Positions 13,501 through 24,693 of a stretch of DNA of 64,000 nucleotides are shown piece by piece. The notes under the pieces are model-generated. The model did not search any database. It worked only from the letters and a program-made list of their open reading frames with translations, and had not been told where the DNA came from. Each line of letters begins with the position of its first letter. Positions within the stretch are counted from its first letter, which is position 1. A program made the position numbers and the translations under genes. The stretch is taken from contig NW_006917091.1 of the NCBI RefSeq assembly GCF_000516985.1, positions 5,762,518 to 5,826,517 on the forward strand, written 5' to 3'. This stretch comes from Pestalotiopsis fici W106-1. Its lineage: Eukaryota; Ascomycota; Sordariomycetes; Amphisphaeriales; Sporocadaceae.

Positions 13501-13700
13501 ATTTATCCAGGCGTTTAAAAGTAAATCTGCTTCCTTTTACTAAATTAGACCATTTAGGTATAATTTTAAATAAAGGCCTTTTCGCATCTTACGGTTCTAT
13601 AATTTCTAAAGCTTTAGCTTATTTATGCTTTTTTTAATTTATATTTCCAGGAGGGACCTTACCTTTTTTAGGTTAATTATTAATAGGTATAACCTTTTTG
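10550..13700 (-). pseudogene. Gypsy pol relic: reverse transcriptase to integrase
   Basis: Minus-strand translation allowing RIP changes shows, in order, an RT block ending in QGATN-like residues and FINNIGIKG at about 12866-12884, where the two Asn replace the catalytic Asp pair. A (A)GxxISGAK block follows near 12720-12760. Next come the integrase YWPK and C..C finger (11530-11612), VDGGSENKKE (about 11270-11300) and a GTEL-containing C-terminal block near 10650. Stops and catalytic losses show that it is non-functional. Confidence 0.75.
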
Positions 13701-14301
13701 GATTTAGGTTTATATATAATATTAATTTATCGCAAAATACGAGTTTTAATATCGACGGCCTTTTTATACTTATATATAAATAAAATATTTAAAAATATAG
13801 CCAATTCCTCGTCCAAAAACGACCTATAAATTATATTTCCTTAACCAAATTCGATATTATATAAAAATGCAGCATTTATAATTATCGGCGAAAAACCTAT
13901 AATTTAATATATAATATTAAATAAAGGTTCCTTTAACAGGTTAACTTAGATTTATACGTAATCCTCGTTAGCTAAAAAAAGCACCTTTTTTTTTTAATTT
14001 AATTATATATAATACTCCTAATAACGTTAATTTCGCGTACGGTTAAAATACCTAGGTTTAGGAGTGTTTTAACGATTAAACTTATTTTAAATATAGGTCT
14101 AAATTTCGTTAGGTTATTAATACGCATTATAATTCTATTATTTCCGAAGGCTATATTTCCAATTATATAATTATTTTAAAAGCCTATATTTATACGGGTA
14201 ATTTAAATAAAATTTATACTAAGGATTAATTTATTCCTTAATTTTATATTAAGGATTATATATATTAGAAATATAATATTACGATTAGCAATCTAAATTA
14301 A

Positions 14302-14490
14302 TTATTCGATTATATTAATTATATATATATTAGCTCCTTTTTTAAAGCTTTGCACTTTTATATTACAACCTTTTATAGGAATAAAGTATTTTTTTACGTA
14401 TTCAAAGTAGATAATAAAAATTTTAGCACCGGTGTCGATTAATTTAATAATTATATCCTTTATACCAATAGGTCTAATATAAACGGCCAT
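14302..14490 (-). pseudogene. Gypsy aspartyl protease relic
   Basis: A 62-codon open stretch contains LIDTGA, the retroviral-type protease active-site triad in context, followed by an F..YV.KY.IP pattern typical of fungal gypsy proteases. It lies upstream of the reverse transcriptase on the minus strand, as expected. Gag should lie between here and 17790 but is too degraded for me to outline. Confidence 0.65.
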
Positions 14491-17400
14491 TTTAGGTAGC
14501 GGATTAATAAAGTCTTTAGCATAAATAATCGTAATTTTAGGCAGGGAGTTTATATTATAGGTATCGATATAGCCACTATATAACTAAATATTGTTAATTT
14601 AGGGTTTATCGATAAAAAATGCTTATATTTATAATTCCTATCCGTTTTAATTAATAGGAAAATTAGCGTTAGTTATATTAATAAATATAATTAAAATAGC
14701 TTTCGAAAAAAGATAAAAATTTTAATTTAATAACGCCTTATTCGAAAAATATAGTATTTCCGTATAATTTTGGTTATTTATATGCTTTAGGATATTAAAA
14801 GCCTTAATTAAACCCTTTTTGCATTTAGGTACGAAATTTATTAGTTAAATATAAAAAATTAAAAGCGATTTATTTAGGAATTTTTTTATCTTTTCGTCGA
14901 AAAATTCCTACTTGATATTAAATCGTTTTTTAGGTTAGACTTAGGCTGTTTCGGCCTTTTATTAAAAAGTAATGCTAGGCTTTGCTATAGCATCTTAATT
15001 AACCGGTTTTTTAAATATTATTTTTGCTTAATTAGGTAAAAAAATCGCGCTTTTATTCGTGGCCGTTTGCGAAAAAAAAGTATCGCTATTTTATTTTAAT
15101 ATAATATATATAATATTAGCAATATTAGATTTATCCGGTTCGTAAATATAAGCGATTTTTTGCTTTTTTATAATATTATATATTTTTATTAAATATTTTT
15201 TTATTTATTTAATAATATTCGAATTTATTATAAAAAGAGCAAGGCCTCCGTTAAGTAACTCCTAATATCGGTATTTATTTATATTAATTTAGCTTAGGTA
15301 TTTAATTAATTAATTAAAAGCCATAACCGAAATAACGTTAATTCGCGTATAAGTATTATTAGCGGTATTTTTTTTTTATAATTTTAATACTTTCGTTTAT
15401 AGCCTTATTATTAATATTACGGCTAGCCTATTTTAGGAAATATTCGGCTTTTATTATATAATATATAATAAAAGCGTTTTTATAATTTAATATATAATAA
15501 GCGGCGGTAAAGCCGATATATTATTTAAATTTTTTATATTAATTAATTAAATTTTAAAACAATACTATATCCGAAAAGGAATTATCCGGATTTATATAAA
15601 AATACTCCTTAACTTTAAAATTATATAAAAAAAATTTATTATCGTAAAATATCCGGCGTTTAGCGTATTTTTAAATAAAATAGCTAAATTTATAAAAATA
15701 ATAATTTATTAAAAAAAAGCTAGCTAATCGACTTTTTACCTTTTTTACCTAAGGCGACGGGATAAATTTATAAATCGGGAAGCGTTTATATAAATCTAAA
15801 TTTATTATAAAAACGGTATTAATAATATTTGCCTATAGGTAAAATAATCCGTCGCCTTAATTAAGGACCTTTTTAGCTTTTTATAAAATATATAGCTAAA
15901 ATTTAGTTATTTTTTTAATAAGCTGCTTTATGCTTTTATTATTTTTAAAAATATTATTAATAACCTTAGCTATATTAGTTTTAATATTATTTAAAAGCTT
16001 ATTAATAATAATAGCGGAATTAGCTAAATTTTTAAAAATTCGAGTATAAATAGCTTAGGTATTATATTTATTAATTTTAATTTCCGTAATAGCCCATTTC
16101 TTAAATATATCTATAACCTCGGAATACCTGCGTTTAAAAAATTTATCGTACTCTTTAATAAAATATTATATTAAAATGCCTTTTATAATATTTTAATTAA
16201 TATATTCTAATAATCCTTTAGTTTTATTAAAATCGGCAGGCTTTTATTTAGCTTTTCGGAGCTTTAGGATACAAGCTTTATAATTAAAATAATAGCTATA
16301 TATTATTATAAGATTTTTAATAAAATTACCGCGTTTTAAATCGCGAAATCGGTTTTTTAAAATACGTTCCTATTTAATATTTCCGATATAAAAGGTTATT
16401 TTAATTTTAGCTTTAGCTTCGGACCAAGTTTTATATTTATTAATAGCTATTCGTATATAATTTTTTATAACCTTATTAACGCTTTAATAAAGCAGTTTTT
16501 TTAATATATTTTAATTAATTATAATATAGGAGTTAAATAGTTTTTTTACACTTTTAAAAAAAAATATTGCTTTTTTGCTATTAAATTTAAATTTAAAATA
16601 TTTATTAACCCTAAAAGCAATTATATATATCCAAATAATCGGAATATAATAAGCAAAAATTTAAGCGAAAAAAAAGGGCTTAAGGGACAAGTTAACGTTA
16701 ATTATATAATCGCTAGGTTCCAGGTATATTATTAATATTATTTAAAAAGGCAGCCGAAATAGTAGGTTTTTTATTAAAAAAATCGATATTAAAATTTAAT
16801 ATAGCGAATGCTTAATTTATTAAATTAGATAAAAATAGGAAATAAAATATAATTTAGGATTAATTAAAATAATTATAAAAATAATATTGCGGATTAAATT
16901 TAATTTTTTTTTATCGTATAATTATCGTATATTTAATATTAATATTTATAATTAATTTTTTATTTTATCCGGGGTTATATTTCCGGAATATATTTAAAGC
17001 AATTACCAAGATTGGTTATTTAATCTTATAATTCTTAAGCTTTTTTCGGTTATTATTAATTAATTTGCCAGCTTTTAATTTATATTTAGTAATTATATTT
17101 AGTTTTTTAGTAATATTTTTATTTAATAATAAAATTAAATATTAAATTAAAAATACCGGTTAAACCGTATAGTCTTAGGCCTTATTTTTAGAATCGGTAA
17201 TTATCTAATTAATTTTCCTTTTCGTATTTAATAAATATATTTTATAAAATTTTAATAATATTTATATCTAATAAATATTAAGCTAAAATAATAAAATTTA
17301 TCGTATATCGCATAAATAGGTCTAAAATACCGATATTTAAGCGATATAAATTAATTATATAATAACCGGATAACCTATATCCTTTTTTTTTTACGGATAA

Positions 17401-17791
17401 AAACAATTAAAATACTATATATTAAAAATGCCGTATTAATAGTAAAAATATTATCGATATATTAATAACCGAATAGCTACGGCTTAGTATAATTAGGCTC
17501 GTAATTATATTACGCCGATCCGGCTGTTCCGTATATATAAAAAAAGCAGGGGCTTTTTTTTTTACCGTAATTAGCTAGGTATCGATAGATTTTTAGCATT
17601 TCCATTTAGGCTAAAAAAGGCAAATTATCGGGGTTCTTTTTATCCTTACGAAAAAGTGTTTTTATTGTTTTAATTAAACTTATTTTACTAAAAATGCTTT
17701 ATAAAAAGTTATCGTATATAATCGTATCGTCGGCGTATAAGTATAATCGTATTAATATGCAAAAGGTTTAATTTTATGGCTAAGCACTATT

Positions 17792-18058
17792 TGAGATAGG
17801 GAACAAAAACTAAACCAAACTAACCCCACCTAAAACAAACAGCCGTAAAGCTATGGCCTTTATATGGTTTTTAATTAAATAGTATATAAAATCTTAAAAT
17901 ATATAGGAATAGTTTTAATTAAGAAAAACGATGGATCGTCCTATATATTAAACGTAACGAAAAATAAAGGCTTATAAATCCCGAAGGGACTTATAAAGCC
18001 ACTTTAAGCTAAGCCTCCACAGCCACTTTTAGTGGGCATCTCCAGCACCCCCACATCA
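17792..18058 (-). repeat. Right LTR (5' LTR of the gypsy element)
   Basis: 267 bp, matching 6218-6484. Its last 60 bases (18000-18058) have nearly normal composition. On the minus strand it runs from TGATGTGGGG to CCTATCTCA. Just inside it on that strand is a TAGTGCTTAGCC stretch (17789 downward) that could be a RIP-altered tRNA primer-binding site beginning TGG. Confidence 0.85.
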
Positions 18059-18687
18059 ACATGAATGTCTCCGACGCAGTAGCATACGATGTCTATGACT
18101 GGACAAACCGCATTCTTGTTTGGTGCATATATGTTCTCAAGATCTGTTTCCTCGATGACGATGATATGTCCACGGATCCACAGGATGCAGCATCTAGGTC
18201 ACAGCAACTTTCAGCTCTGAGATCATTTGAACAAGATTGGAATACAATGAAACCCACAATATTCAACCCAATCTACTACGTGGATCGCGATGCAACAAAT
18301 GGTCGATATTTTCCACAACTTTGGATGACAGATCCCTGTCAAGTCGTTGCACTTCAAAATATTGAACTAGGTCGTATAGTACTAGCTTCTCATGACTTGG
18401 CCGCAAAGCGCATTGGGATCGGGGCGTCGGCTGCACAGCGCAGTCAAGAGAGCATCTTCCGTTCATCAACCAGGATGATATGTGGATTGGCTCTGTCAAA
18501 TTCAACATCACAGCCCGCTCTGGTAACGGCAGGACTTGCAATCACCCTTTGCGGGGAGTATTTTGTAGACCGGGGAGAGCAGAATGCCCTGTTAGATATT
18601 TTGAAAACATTACGACGAGAACATGCATGGCCAACGAAGGATCTTGCGGCGCAACTAGTTAGAGCTTGGGCTGCTAGCGAGGGCTGA
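18059..18687 (+). pseudogene. Zn2Cys6 transcription factor, 3' part, separated by the LTR element
   Basis: After the ACAT duplicate (18059-18062), the frame from 18063 continues the codon interrupted at 6217. It encodes the C-terminal about 208 residues, ending in TGA at 18685-18687. The DWTNRI...C..VLKICF segment is the one that normally follows the RP-R region of this regulator family. Joined without the element, the coding sequence would be 558 codons including stop. On its own the fragment starts with an in-frame ATG at 18061, but it lacks a DNA-binding domain and a promoter other than the LTR. Confidence 0.8.
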
Positions 18688-19082
18688 TGGAGTATCTAGA
18701 GAATAGAATTGTGCCAATATCCCGAGGTCATTCATACTCCCGCCAGGATGCATTCATGACTTTGCTATAAAGCCGCGGCCTGGAATAACAACGAGTGCAA
18801 ATAGTTGATTGTCGCCGCAAAGCGCCATCTTCGGACAAGCAAGTCGGCGAAAACTTGCTCTTTTGGGTATAGCTTCCAGTTTTACACTACTTTACTGTTG
18901 CCGTTCTGACGAAACAGTCAGTACCGCGAGCCTCGAATAAGAACTATATCAAGAAGCAATAGTCTTTCTCCATGCACACATCTCTCACTTTTGACATTTC
19001 AATGTCTTAACTTCAGCAGACACTGAAGCACGAACTATTCTGAAAACCAGTCGTATCCTATGCCCATACTTCATTTCCCACA
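18688..19082. other. Intergenic region before the P450 gene
   Basis: 395 bases of normal composition. No ORF of interest; presumably the P450 promoter and leader. Confidence 0.5.
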
Positions 19083-20664
19083 ATGTTAGGAACCATAGCA
19101 CTTGCAGCCATCTTGGTATACACCTTGGCATACCTTGTTCTATGGCCCATTGTTTTATACTTTTGGGATCCAAAGGGTGTTAGAAAGTATCCGAATTTCT
19201 CCCCGCTGTCTGGCATTACCGGCTTTCGACACTGCTACCTAGCTGCTCAGGGGTTTCGCTCAAAGCATTTGTACGAGGAGCATGCCCGGCGAGGTGAGCC
19301 AGTCCTGAGAATCGACCCAAACTCCCTCTCGTTCTGCGACACAAGAGCGATCAAAGGAATCTACGGCCATGGCACCAAGTGCCTCAAAGATCACAGTTAT
19401 GTGGTACTCGCTGGCTCTCACAGGCAACTCTTCGACGTCGTGGATAAGAATGAGCATTCTCGAAAGCGGCGGCTCCTCTCTGCTGCGTTTGCAATCAAAC
19501 ATCTTGAAAAGTGGGAGTACAAGGTCACATATACAGCGGAGCGTCTTTTCAAGGCTTTTGACGCCAAGTGCACTCCCCCGCTCACCGCCTCCGTCCCCGA
19601 TCCTGATGATCTGAACCTCGACTTTGGTCACTGGATTAATCTTTGGACAATCGAAGCCATCAACTACATCTGTCTTTCGTCGGAAATGGATCTGCTTGAC
19701 ACTGGCACTGACGGGGTCACTGCCGAGAGACGCGACGGCACCATGTATCGTGGGCGATATCGGTTCAGTATGAACCAGAATGCATGGGCGCAAGCTGTCC
19801 TAGTATGGGACTACAAGCTCTGGCCCTTGGTCAAGCGGCTGTCGCAGATCATCCCCAGCCAGTACCAAACCAAGTGGAAGAATGGCGAGCCCTGGGACGA
19901 CATCATTTACCACCAAGCTGCCTCGCGGCTCCGTCGTCACCAGGATGGAGAAAAGCTCGACGACTTCTTCTCATGTCTCATGCACGACAAGGACGGCGAG
20001 CCAAACAACCTCGAATGGGGCGAGATTGTCGCCGAGATTGTCGCCGAGTTGGGACCCTCATCAACGCCGGCTCCGACACCACGGCAATTGCCCTGACGCA
20101 GGCCCTCGAGCATTTGATCAAGCACCCCCAGTACATGAAGGCCCTTCGCGAGGAAATCGACGCCGTCATGGGGCCGGACGAGGTCATTGCGTCGTATGAA
20201 AAGGTCAAGCACCTTCCGTACCTGCGCGCCGTCATTGACGAGTCTCTCGCATTATCCCGTCCACCTCAGCTGGCCTGCCCCGTCGAACGCCGCCCGAGGG
20301 ATCGAGCATCATCGACGAGTGGATCCCTGGCGATACAAGTGTGAGCATGACCATCTACGCAGCCCATCGAGACCCCAAAGTCTTTAAGAACCCGGAAGAG
20401 TTCAACCCAACCAGGTGGCTCGATCCAGACGAGCGCAAGCGAATGGAGCATGCGTTTATCCCATTCTCCACTGGTGGCAGGGGATGCATAGGTCGCAATA
20501 TTACGTATCTTGAACAAACCATCATGTTGGCATCTCTGGTTCATCGTTATGACTTTGCCTTGTCTAGTCCACACTTTGAGTTGCCACGGTTTGAGGCTTT
20601 CAAAATTATTTGTGGCGAGATGCCAGTCAAGATCTGGAAAAGAAACCTGGCAATCGTGGAGTGA
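19083..20664 (+). pseudogene. Cytochrome P450 monooxygenase, frameshifted
   Basis: An ER-anchored fungal P450 related to proteins usually labelled benzoate 4-monooxygenase-like. The N-terminus has a membrane anchor (residues 5-28) followed by DPKG.RKYP...PLSGIT. The I-helix AGSDTT is at 20065-20082 and the haem loop FSTGGRGCIG is at about 20464-20493. The coding frame changes twice. Near 20048 one base appears lost just after a 12-bp tandem duplication (20022-20033 and 20034-20045, encoding EIVA twice). Near 20248 a base lost from CTCCGC removes the ExxR arginine; adding it back would restore ESLR and the following conserved proline region. There are no plausible introns at these points. Either the gene is a recent pseudogene or the assembly has homopolymer errors. 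The substrate is unknown. Confidence 0.75.
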
Positions 20665-20896
20665 TGGTTTGGAAGTACAGAGCAGGGTGGACAGACTCGT
20701 TGAACAATGTCTATTAAAAAGACACGAAACTTCCGTAACTAAAGGCACTGAATGCAGCCCTTCATGTCAGTTATTCATCAATAATTATTATTATCTCGAC
20801 TTGCCAGCAATAAACTTTGTTAAAGAAAATCAAATCAATGCATAAGCTCCGGTCTCTAGTGTCATATGGTTCACCTACCTAGGTATTTACCTTTTT

Positions 20897-22201
20897 CTAT
20901 GGCCAATTCGCTCGAGGTTTCATATTTGGGCCTATCAGATCGTACTCAAAGTTTTCATCCTTTCGCCATTCCGCCTGCTGCCCAGTGACTCTGGGGGTAG
21001 CCCGTTCATCCGGCGTGGTCCCTTTGATATAGTCAGCGATTTCTGGCAGGTTGAGCGTTTTGCGGATCAGATCATCCACGGTATATGTCTTTTTGGCGCC
21101 TGCTTGAACCAGTTCGCCGTTCAAGAGTAGCTCGCTCACCTCGTCGTCGGTAGCCCGTCTCGCCCAGTCTATCAACCCGCAGACGAGATTGGACCAGTGG
21201 ACGGCCCACACCTCATTCATGGTGCCTGCCGCTTGACGAAACTCGACGGTGCCCTTGGCCTCCCCACCAACATGGGTCAAGTTGTACGCGCAGGGCCATG
21301 GTAGCAAATTGTGTATTGCTTGAGCCGTTCCTGCATCGTTGAGCTCCTTCCATGCCTCTTGTAAAGTGACTTTAGGGTTCGGACCCATACTTGGAAAATC
21401 CACGAAAAGGGGTGTCACGCCGCGTCGTGCGTAGTCGTTTGCTAGCTCGCCCTTCATGCCTTGGGAGAGGCGTGACTTTTTGAAGAGGCTGGGGCAAAAT
21501 TCATCGTTTGTTCGTCGGTGCTCTGGGTGCAAGTCATCAAACCAAATCTCCATTGCATAACATACAGCAGCCATCTTGCGCAAGTGCTCCATGGCCCACA
21601 TGGTTGGGCCTTGGCCGACATGGACGTGGAATCCGCACTTTTCGTGGACAAAGTAGACGAGATTGTCCGTGATGAGCTTGACCACTCGTACGATCTCGTC
21701 ATCTGCTTCTTTGCCATTTGTCATGGCTGGTGAAGTCAACTCTACATCCACGGCGTGGAATGGTGTTCCTTTGAGGTCCAACTGGTCCAGCCTAAACTTA
21801 TCAACCATGGTTTCGGGGACTACATTCCAACGATGATACCGAGGATTCACCGTATTCATGGACCAGCGAAGACTGGGGTCTACAGGAAAAACTAGATCTC
21901 GTTCTTCCTTCTCATAATCAGGCTCATGGACGTCGACGCCATTTTTCGAGAGCAGCTCATACACACCCCGGCGAGCCGCTTTGAGACCGTCAAGGTACTC
22001 TATCCAATTCGATTCGTACTCCGGTAACTTGTCCCGTGCCACGACAATATAACCATTGTGGATACCCGTGTTCCCTTCGACGGGAAACTCGACTTTCCCC
22101 CCGCGATCGTCCGAATCAAATCGCCAGAGAAGTGCGAATTCAAACTCCAAACCTTTGGTGATGGGTGGAAGAGGAGGATTGGGTGGTGTTGATTGAGCCA
22201 T
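20897..22201 (-). CDS. Amidoligase-family protein (434 aa)
   Basis: Single-exon gene starting MAQSTPP. The N-terminus has KGLEFEFALL, the Glu-rich entry strand typical of the Amidoligase_2 family (COOH-NH2 ligase fold). CGFHVHVG at about residues 189-196 matches the family's conserved GxHVHVG motif, and VEFRQAAGTM at about residues 320-330 is the conserved C-terminal strand. The family is an ATP-grasp/glutamine-synthetase-like ligase group predicted to form amide bonds. In fungi these proteins are common but uncharacterised, so the substrate is unknown. It lies tail to tail with the P450, 232 bases away. No signal peptide is visible. Confidence 0.85.
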   Translation of the reverse strand: MAQSTPPNPPLPPITKGLEFEFALLWRFDSDDRGGKVEFPVEGNTGIHNGYIVVARDKLPEYESNWIEYLDGLKAARRGVYELLSKNGVDVHEPDYEKEERDLVFPVDPSLRWSMNTVNPRYHRWNVVPETMVDKFRLDQLDLKGTPFHAVDVELTSPAMTNGKEADDEIVRVVKLITDNLVYFVHEKCGFHVHVGQGPTMWAMEHLRKMAAVCYAMEIWFDDLHPEHRRTNDEFCPSLFKKSRLSQGMKGELANDYARRGVTPLFVDFPSMGPNPKVTLQEAWKELNDAGTAQAIHNLLPWPCAYNLTHVGGEAKGTVEFRQAAGTMNEVWAVHWSNLVCGLIDWARRATDDEVSELLLNGELVQAGAKKTYTVDDLIRKTLNLPEIADYIKGTTPDERATPRVTGQQAEWRKDENFEYDLIGPNMKPRANWP

Positions 22202-23118
22202 TTCCCCAAAATGTTAGTAGATATCGAACGATTTCAAAATGTAATTGATACCATATGTCTTCACAGTGCCTAAGTATAATACTAACATCATTATTAAATA
22301 TCCAGCATACCCCAAAATTGGACTTTGTAATAAAAGTAATGGTTCTTTGAGACTGACCACAAAATCATTGTTACGACTTTGTGTTTGACAATATAGTACA
22401 CATCACAACTTGGTCCTAGCACAAAGGAATACGGAAGAGAGGGGCGACATATAGACAATATGCACACCAGCCAGACAATGGCCTTGTATATTTTTTTCTT
22501 CTCCTTTTCTTGCTCTTTTTCTGTCTTCATGTCCATTCCTTGTCCTCTGCCAATGTATTGTGCCGGAGACCAATTGATTAAGGCAACCAAGACGGCAGGG
22601 AAAAGCAGACAAGAACATGAAGTCTTGCGTACCTGGGGAATGTCGGGATCTCAGGTCAACACAAACCCTCGTAGAACTTGGAACATGGTCAGAAGATATT
22701 GTTTTCAAAATAAAGTCTAGAACAAAAGGGCAATGCGACTGGTTGGCTTGGCCACTGAAAATCAATTTGGGGGCTGAAATGATCTGCATAGTCCGTATAA
22801 TACCCCAGTCAAACCAGTCCACCATTAAGTATTAGATTAGAGTTAGAGCAAGGTAGCGCCGCCGTACAAACCCCTGTCAGACCACATTTTTAGTATCACG
22901 AAGGATTCCTAGTATGTGGCACAGCCTTGTAAACGTGGCGCGTGGTCCAAGCGAACCTATTTTTCTTCTTCTTCTTTTCTTTTTTTGCAGCAAGGCGTTA
23001 TTTATCAAAAGGAGAACCATGTCGCCTCATGTTGGGCTTTATTCTTGGGCCTTTAAATATTTGACCGACTCTACCCTGCGACGTTGAAAGACCACCAAAA
23101 AAGGTCGAATCTCGCATC
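22202..23118. other. Intergenic region between divergent genes
   Basis: 917 bases shared as upstream sequence by the amidoligase (minus) and the membrane protein (plus). It has pyrimidine-rich tracts at about 22487-22530 and 22962-22987, the latter about 130 bases before the plus-strand ATG, as is common in fungal promoters. The short ORFs here are not protein-like. Confidence 0.5.
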
Positions 23119-24300
23119 ATGTCGTGTGAGCTCTCGCCAAGTGCGAGCGCGTTTAGCGCCGTCCTCACTGCATTTATTGGGTCCATCATCAACGGCCTGA
23201 CATCGGGATGGCTGGTGGCATTTATGACGGGCTGGATATCGTGGTTTGCATTATTTCGTGTGCTCCTAGGCGCCATTTACATGCTGTACCGCAGCGTCAC
23301 AAACTCGTGGCCGCCCGAGTATGATGCCGTGGGACAAGCGGACGAGGACGAGGAAGACCAGCACCCAATGACTGATGTGGGCGCGGCGGATCAACAACAA
23401 ATGTTCCAGGGCTCTCTCGGGTATGGAGGCTATCAAAGCTACGGAGTCGGACCGAACCCCAACACTTCTGCTCCCGCCTACCAGCCGCCGCAAAACATCC
23501 AGCTCAACCGGCCAGGTTTTCTTAGCACACTGTGGCCGACAGCATCAGACGTGCGCACGTTCAGACAGTTTGCCTCCAAGACAAAGGGGCAATCTCGAAA
23601 CCCCTGGGGCCCGCTGAATCGGGATGTCTCGTTCCTCGGATGGGTCGGCTGGCTCTGGACGGGCATCTACGCTCCCATTTCACAGGGCATCTGGATTGCC
23701 GCCAACTTTTCGAGCTCAGCCAACGGCGCAGTCAAGATCGTCAAGGGCCTGACGGTCGCCGTCACGGCCTTGCCATTATGCATCGATACCCATGTACGAT
23801 TCGGCGACGCCCTGGCGAAAAAAGCTGGCGGAATCTGGGCCAAGTACGCCTTTAACCTCGTGAGCAGCCTAAGCTGTCTGCTCCAGGGAATATTTTGCGC
23901 AATCCTCCTGGTCGAGGGTGCCATTGATTTGAGCAAATCGTCCACATTCGGATTCCCCACGCCTATCTTTGCGATCTATCCCATCTTTGCGCTGATATGG
24001 ATGTTTGGCAGCTTGCGGATCCTGCCCATACGCGATGGTGGACGGCGCAGGGCTGCACAGAAGCACAAGGCCCTGATTGTACTCGACATTGGCATGGGCG
24101 CGTTCGCGGGACTGTTTGTGGCAGCGCCTGCCTTTGCGCTCTGGCAGAGCGCTTCGTTTAATGAGCGGGTTCAACAATCAGGATTTCCAAATTTCGGTTC
24201 TCATAGTAGCAGCAGCACTTCAAGTGGTACTCTCTCGCTAGGAGAATACTTACAATGCGAGACCGAAGCTTGGAAGAAATTTGCGGCCGTTTTCCCGTAG
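23119..24300 (+). CDS. Multi-spanning membrane protein of unknown function (393 aa)
   Basis: Single-exon frame starting MSCELSPS. It has hydrophobic stretches at about residues 10-58 (two helices), 170-197, 205-225, 240-265, 278-297 and 318-345. A cytosol-like acidic/Gln/Pro-rich linker lies between the first pair and the rest (about 70-130, with DEDEED and a YGGYQSYG segment). The C-terminus has a Ser-rich stretch and a final CETEAWKKF. I do not recognise a named family. It looks like a conserved fungal integral membrane protein with six or seven helices. Confidence 0.8.
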   Translation: MSCELSPSASAFSAVLTAFIGSIINGLTSGWLVAFMTGWISWFALFRVLLGAIYMLYRSVTNSWPPEYDAVGQADEDEEDQHPMTDVGAADQQQMFQGSLGYGGYQSYGVGPNPNTSAPAYQPPQNIQLNRPGFLSTLWPTASDVRTFRQFASKTKGQSRNPWGPLNRDVSFLGWVGWLWTGIYAPISQGIWIAANFSSSANGAVKIVKGLTVAVTALPLCIDTHVRFGDALAKKAGGIWAKYAFNLVSSLSCLLQGIFCAILLVEGAIDLSKSSTFGFPTPIFAIYPIFALIWMFGSLRILPIRDGGRRRAAQKHKALIVLDIGMGAFAGLFVAAPAFALWQSASFNERVQQSGFPNFGSHSSSSTSSGTLSLGEYLQCETEAWKKFAAVFP

Positions 24301-24693
24301 AATGGGCCATACTATACGAGCATCATAGATTAATATAGAATGAGACATATCAAATGCCAATCTTCGAAAGCCATGACGGAACATTATTGCTTGTTCGAGT
24401 CCTGCACACGTTTCCTAGGATCTTAGACCACTGACTCATCGTTTGACTTAACCCAACATTGATCAATTCTGATTCAATTCAATTATATTCAATTAAAACG
24501 TGGTATGCCGTATTTACGATTACATATTTGATCCCTTCAGAATAGAGTAGGGTCTGAATACCTGATTTGAGCGTGTTGTGAGTACCGTCATGAGCATCTG
24601 ATAGGATAATGTTGCAACTCGTCCGAATTTCTTCGCTTCATTGGCCACCATGGGCAATTCTTCCTTGGCATTTCCCATAATATGCCCGTTAAT
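24301..24693. other. Intergenic region between convergent genes
   Basis: 393 bases between two 3' ends. It is AT-rich around 24470-24500. No gene is visible. Confidence 0.5.

Larger units (their letters stand above)
6218..18058 (-). mobile_element. Gypsy-type LTR retrotransposon, RIP-inactivated, inserted in a regulator gene
   Basis: The element is 11,841 bp with 267-bp direct LTRs and a flanking 4-bp ACAT duplication. Pol relics run on the minus strand: aspartyl protease (LIDTGA) near 14300-14490, then reverse transcriptase with a RIP-mutated FIDDIG site at about 12866-12884. The integrase zinc-binding YWPK...C..C region follows at about 11530-11612, and the catalytic VDGGSENK block at about 11265-11300. 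The order protease-RT-integrase defines Ty3/gypsy. The 5' LTR is therefore the right one. CpA/TpG depletion is extreme inside and fades toward both outer LTR edges. No frame is open beyond about 60 codons. The interior is long for gypsy, with about 4 kb between the end of pol and the 3' LTR. Confidence 0.88.

Noticed and set aside
1..18058. AT-rich blocks as mitochondrial DNA or a centromere
   Set aside because: They contain ordered copia and gypsy pol relics with RIP-type mutations and LTRs, and are interrupted by normal nuclear gene DNA.
18263..18541. Minus-strand frame inside the regulator's 3' half
   Set aside because: It is a shadow of the plus-strand coding sequence, which has recognisable family motifs.
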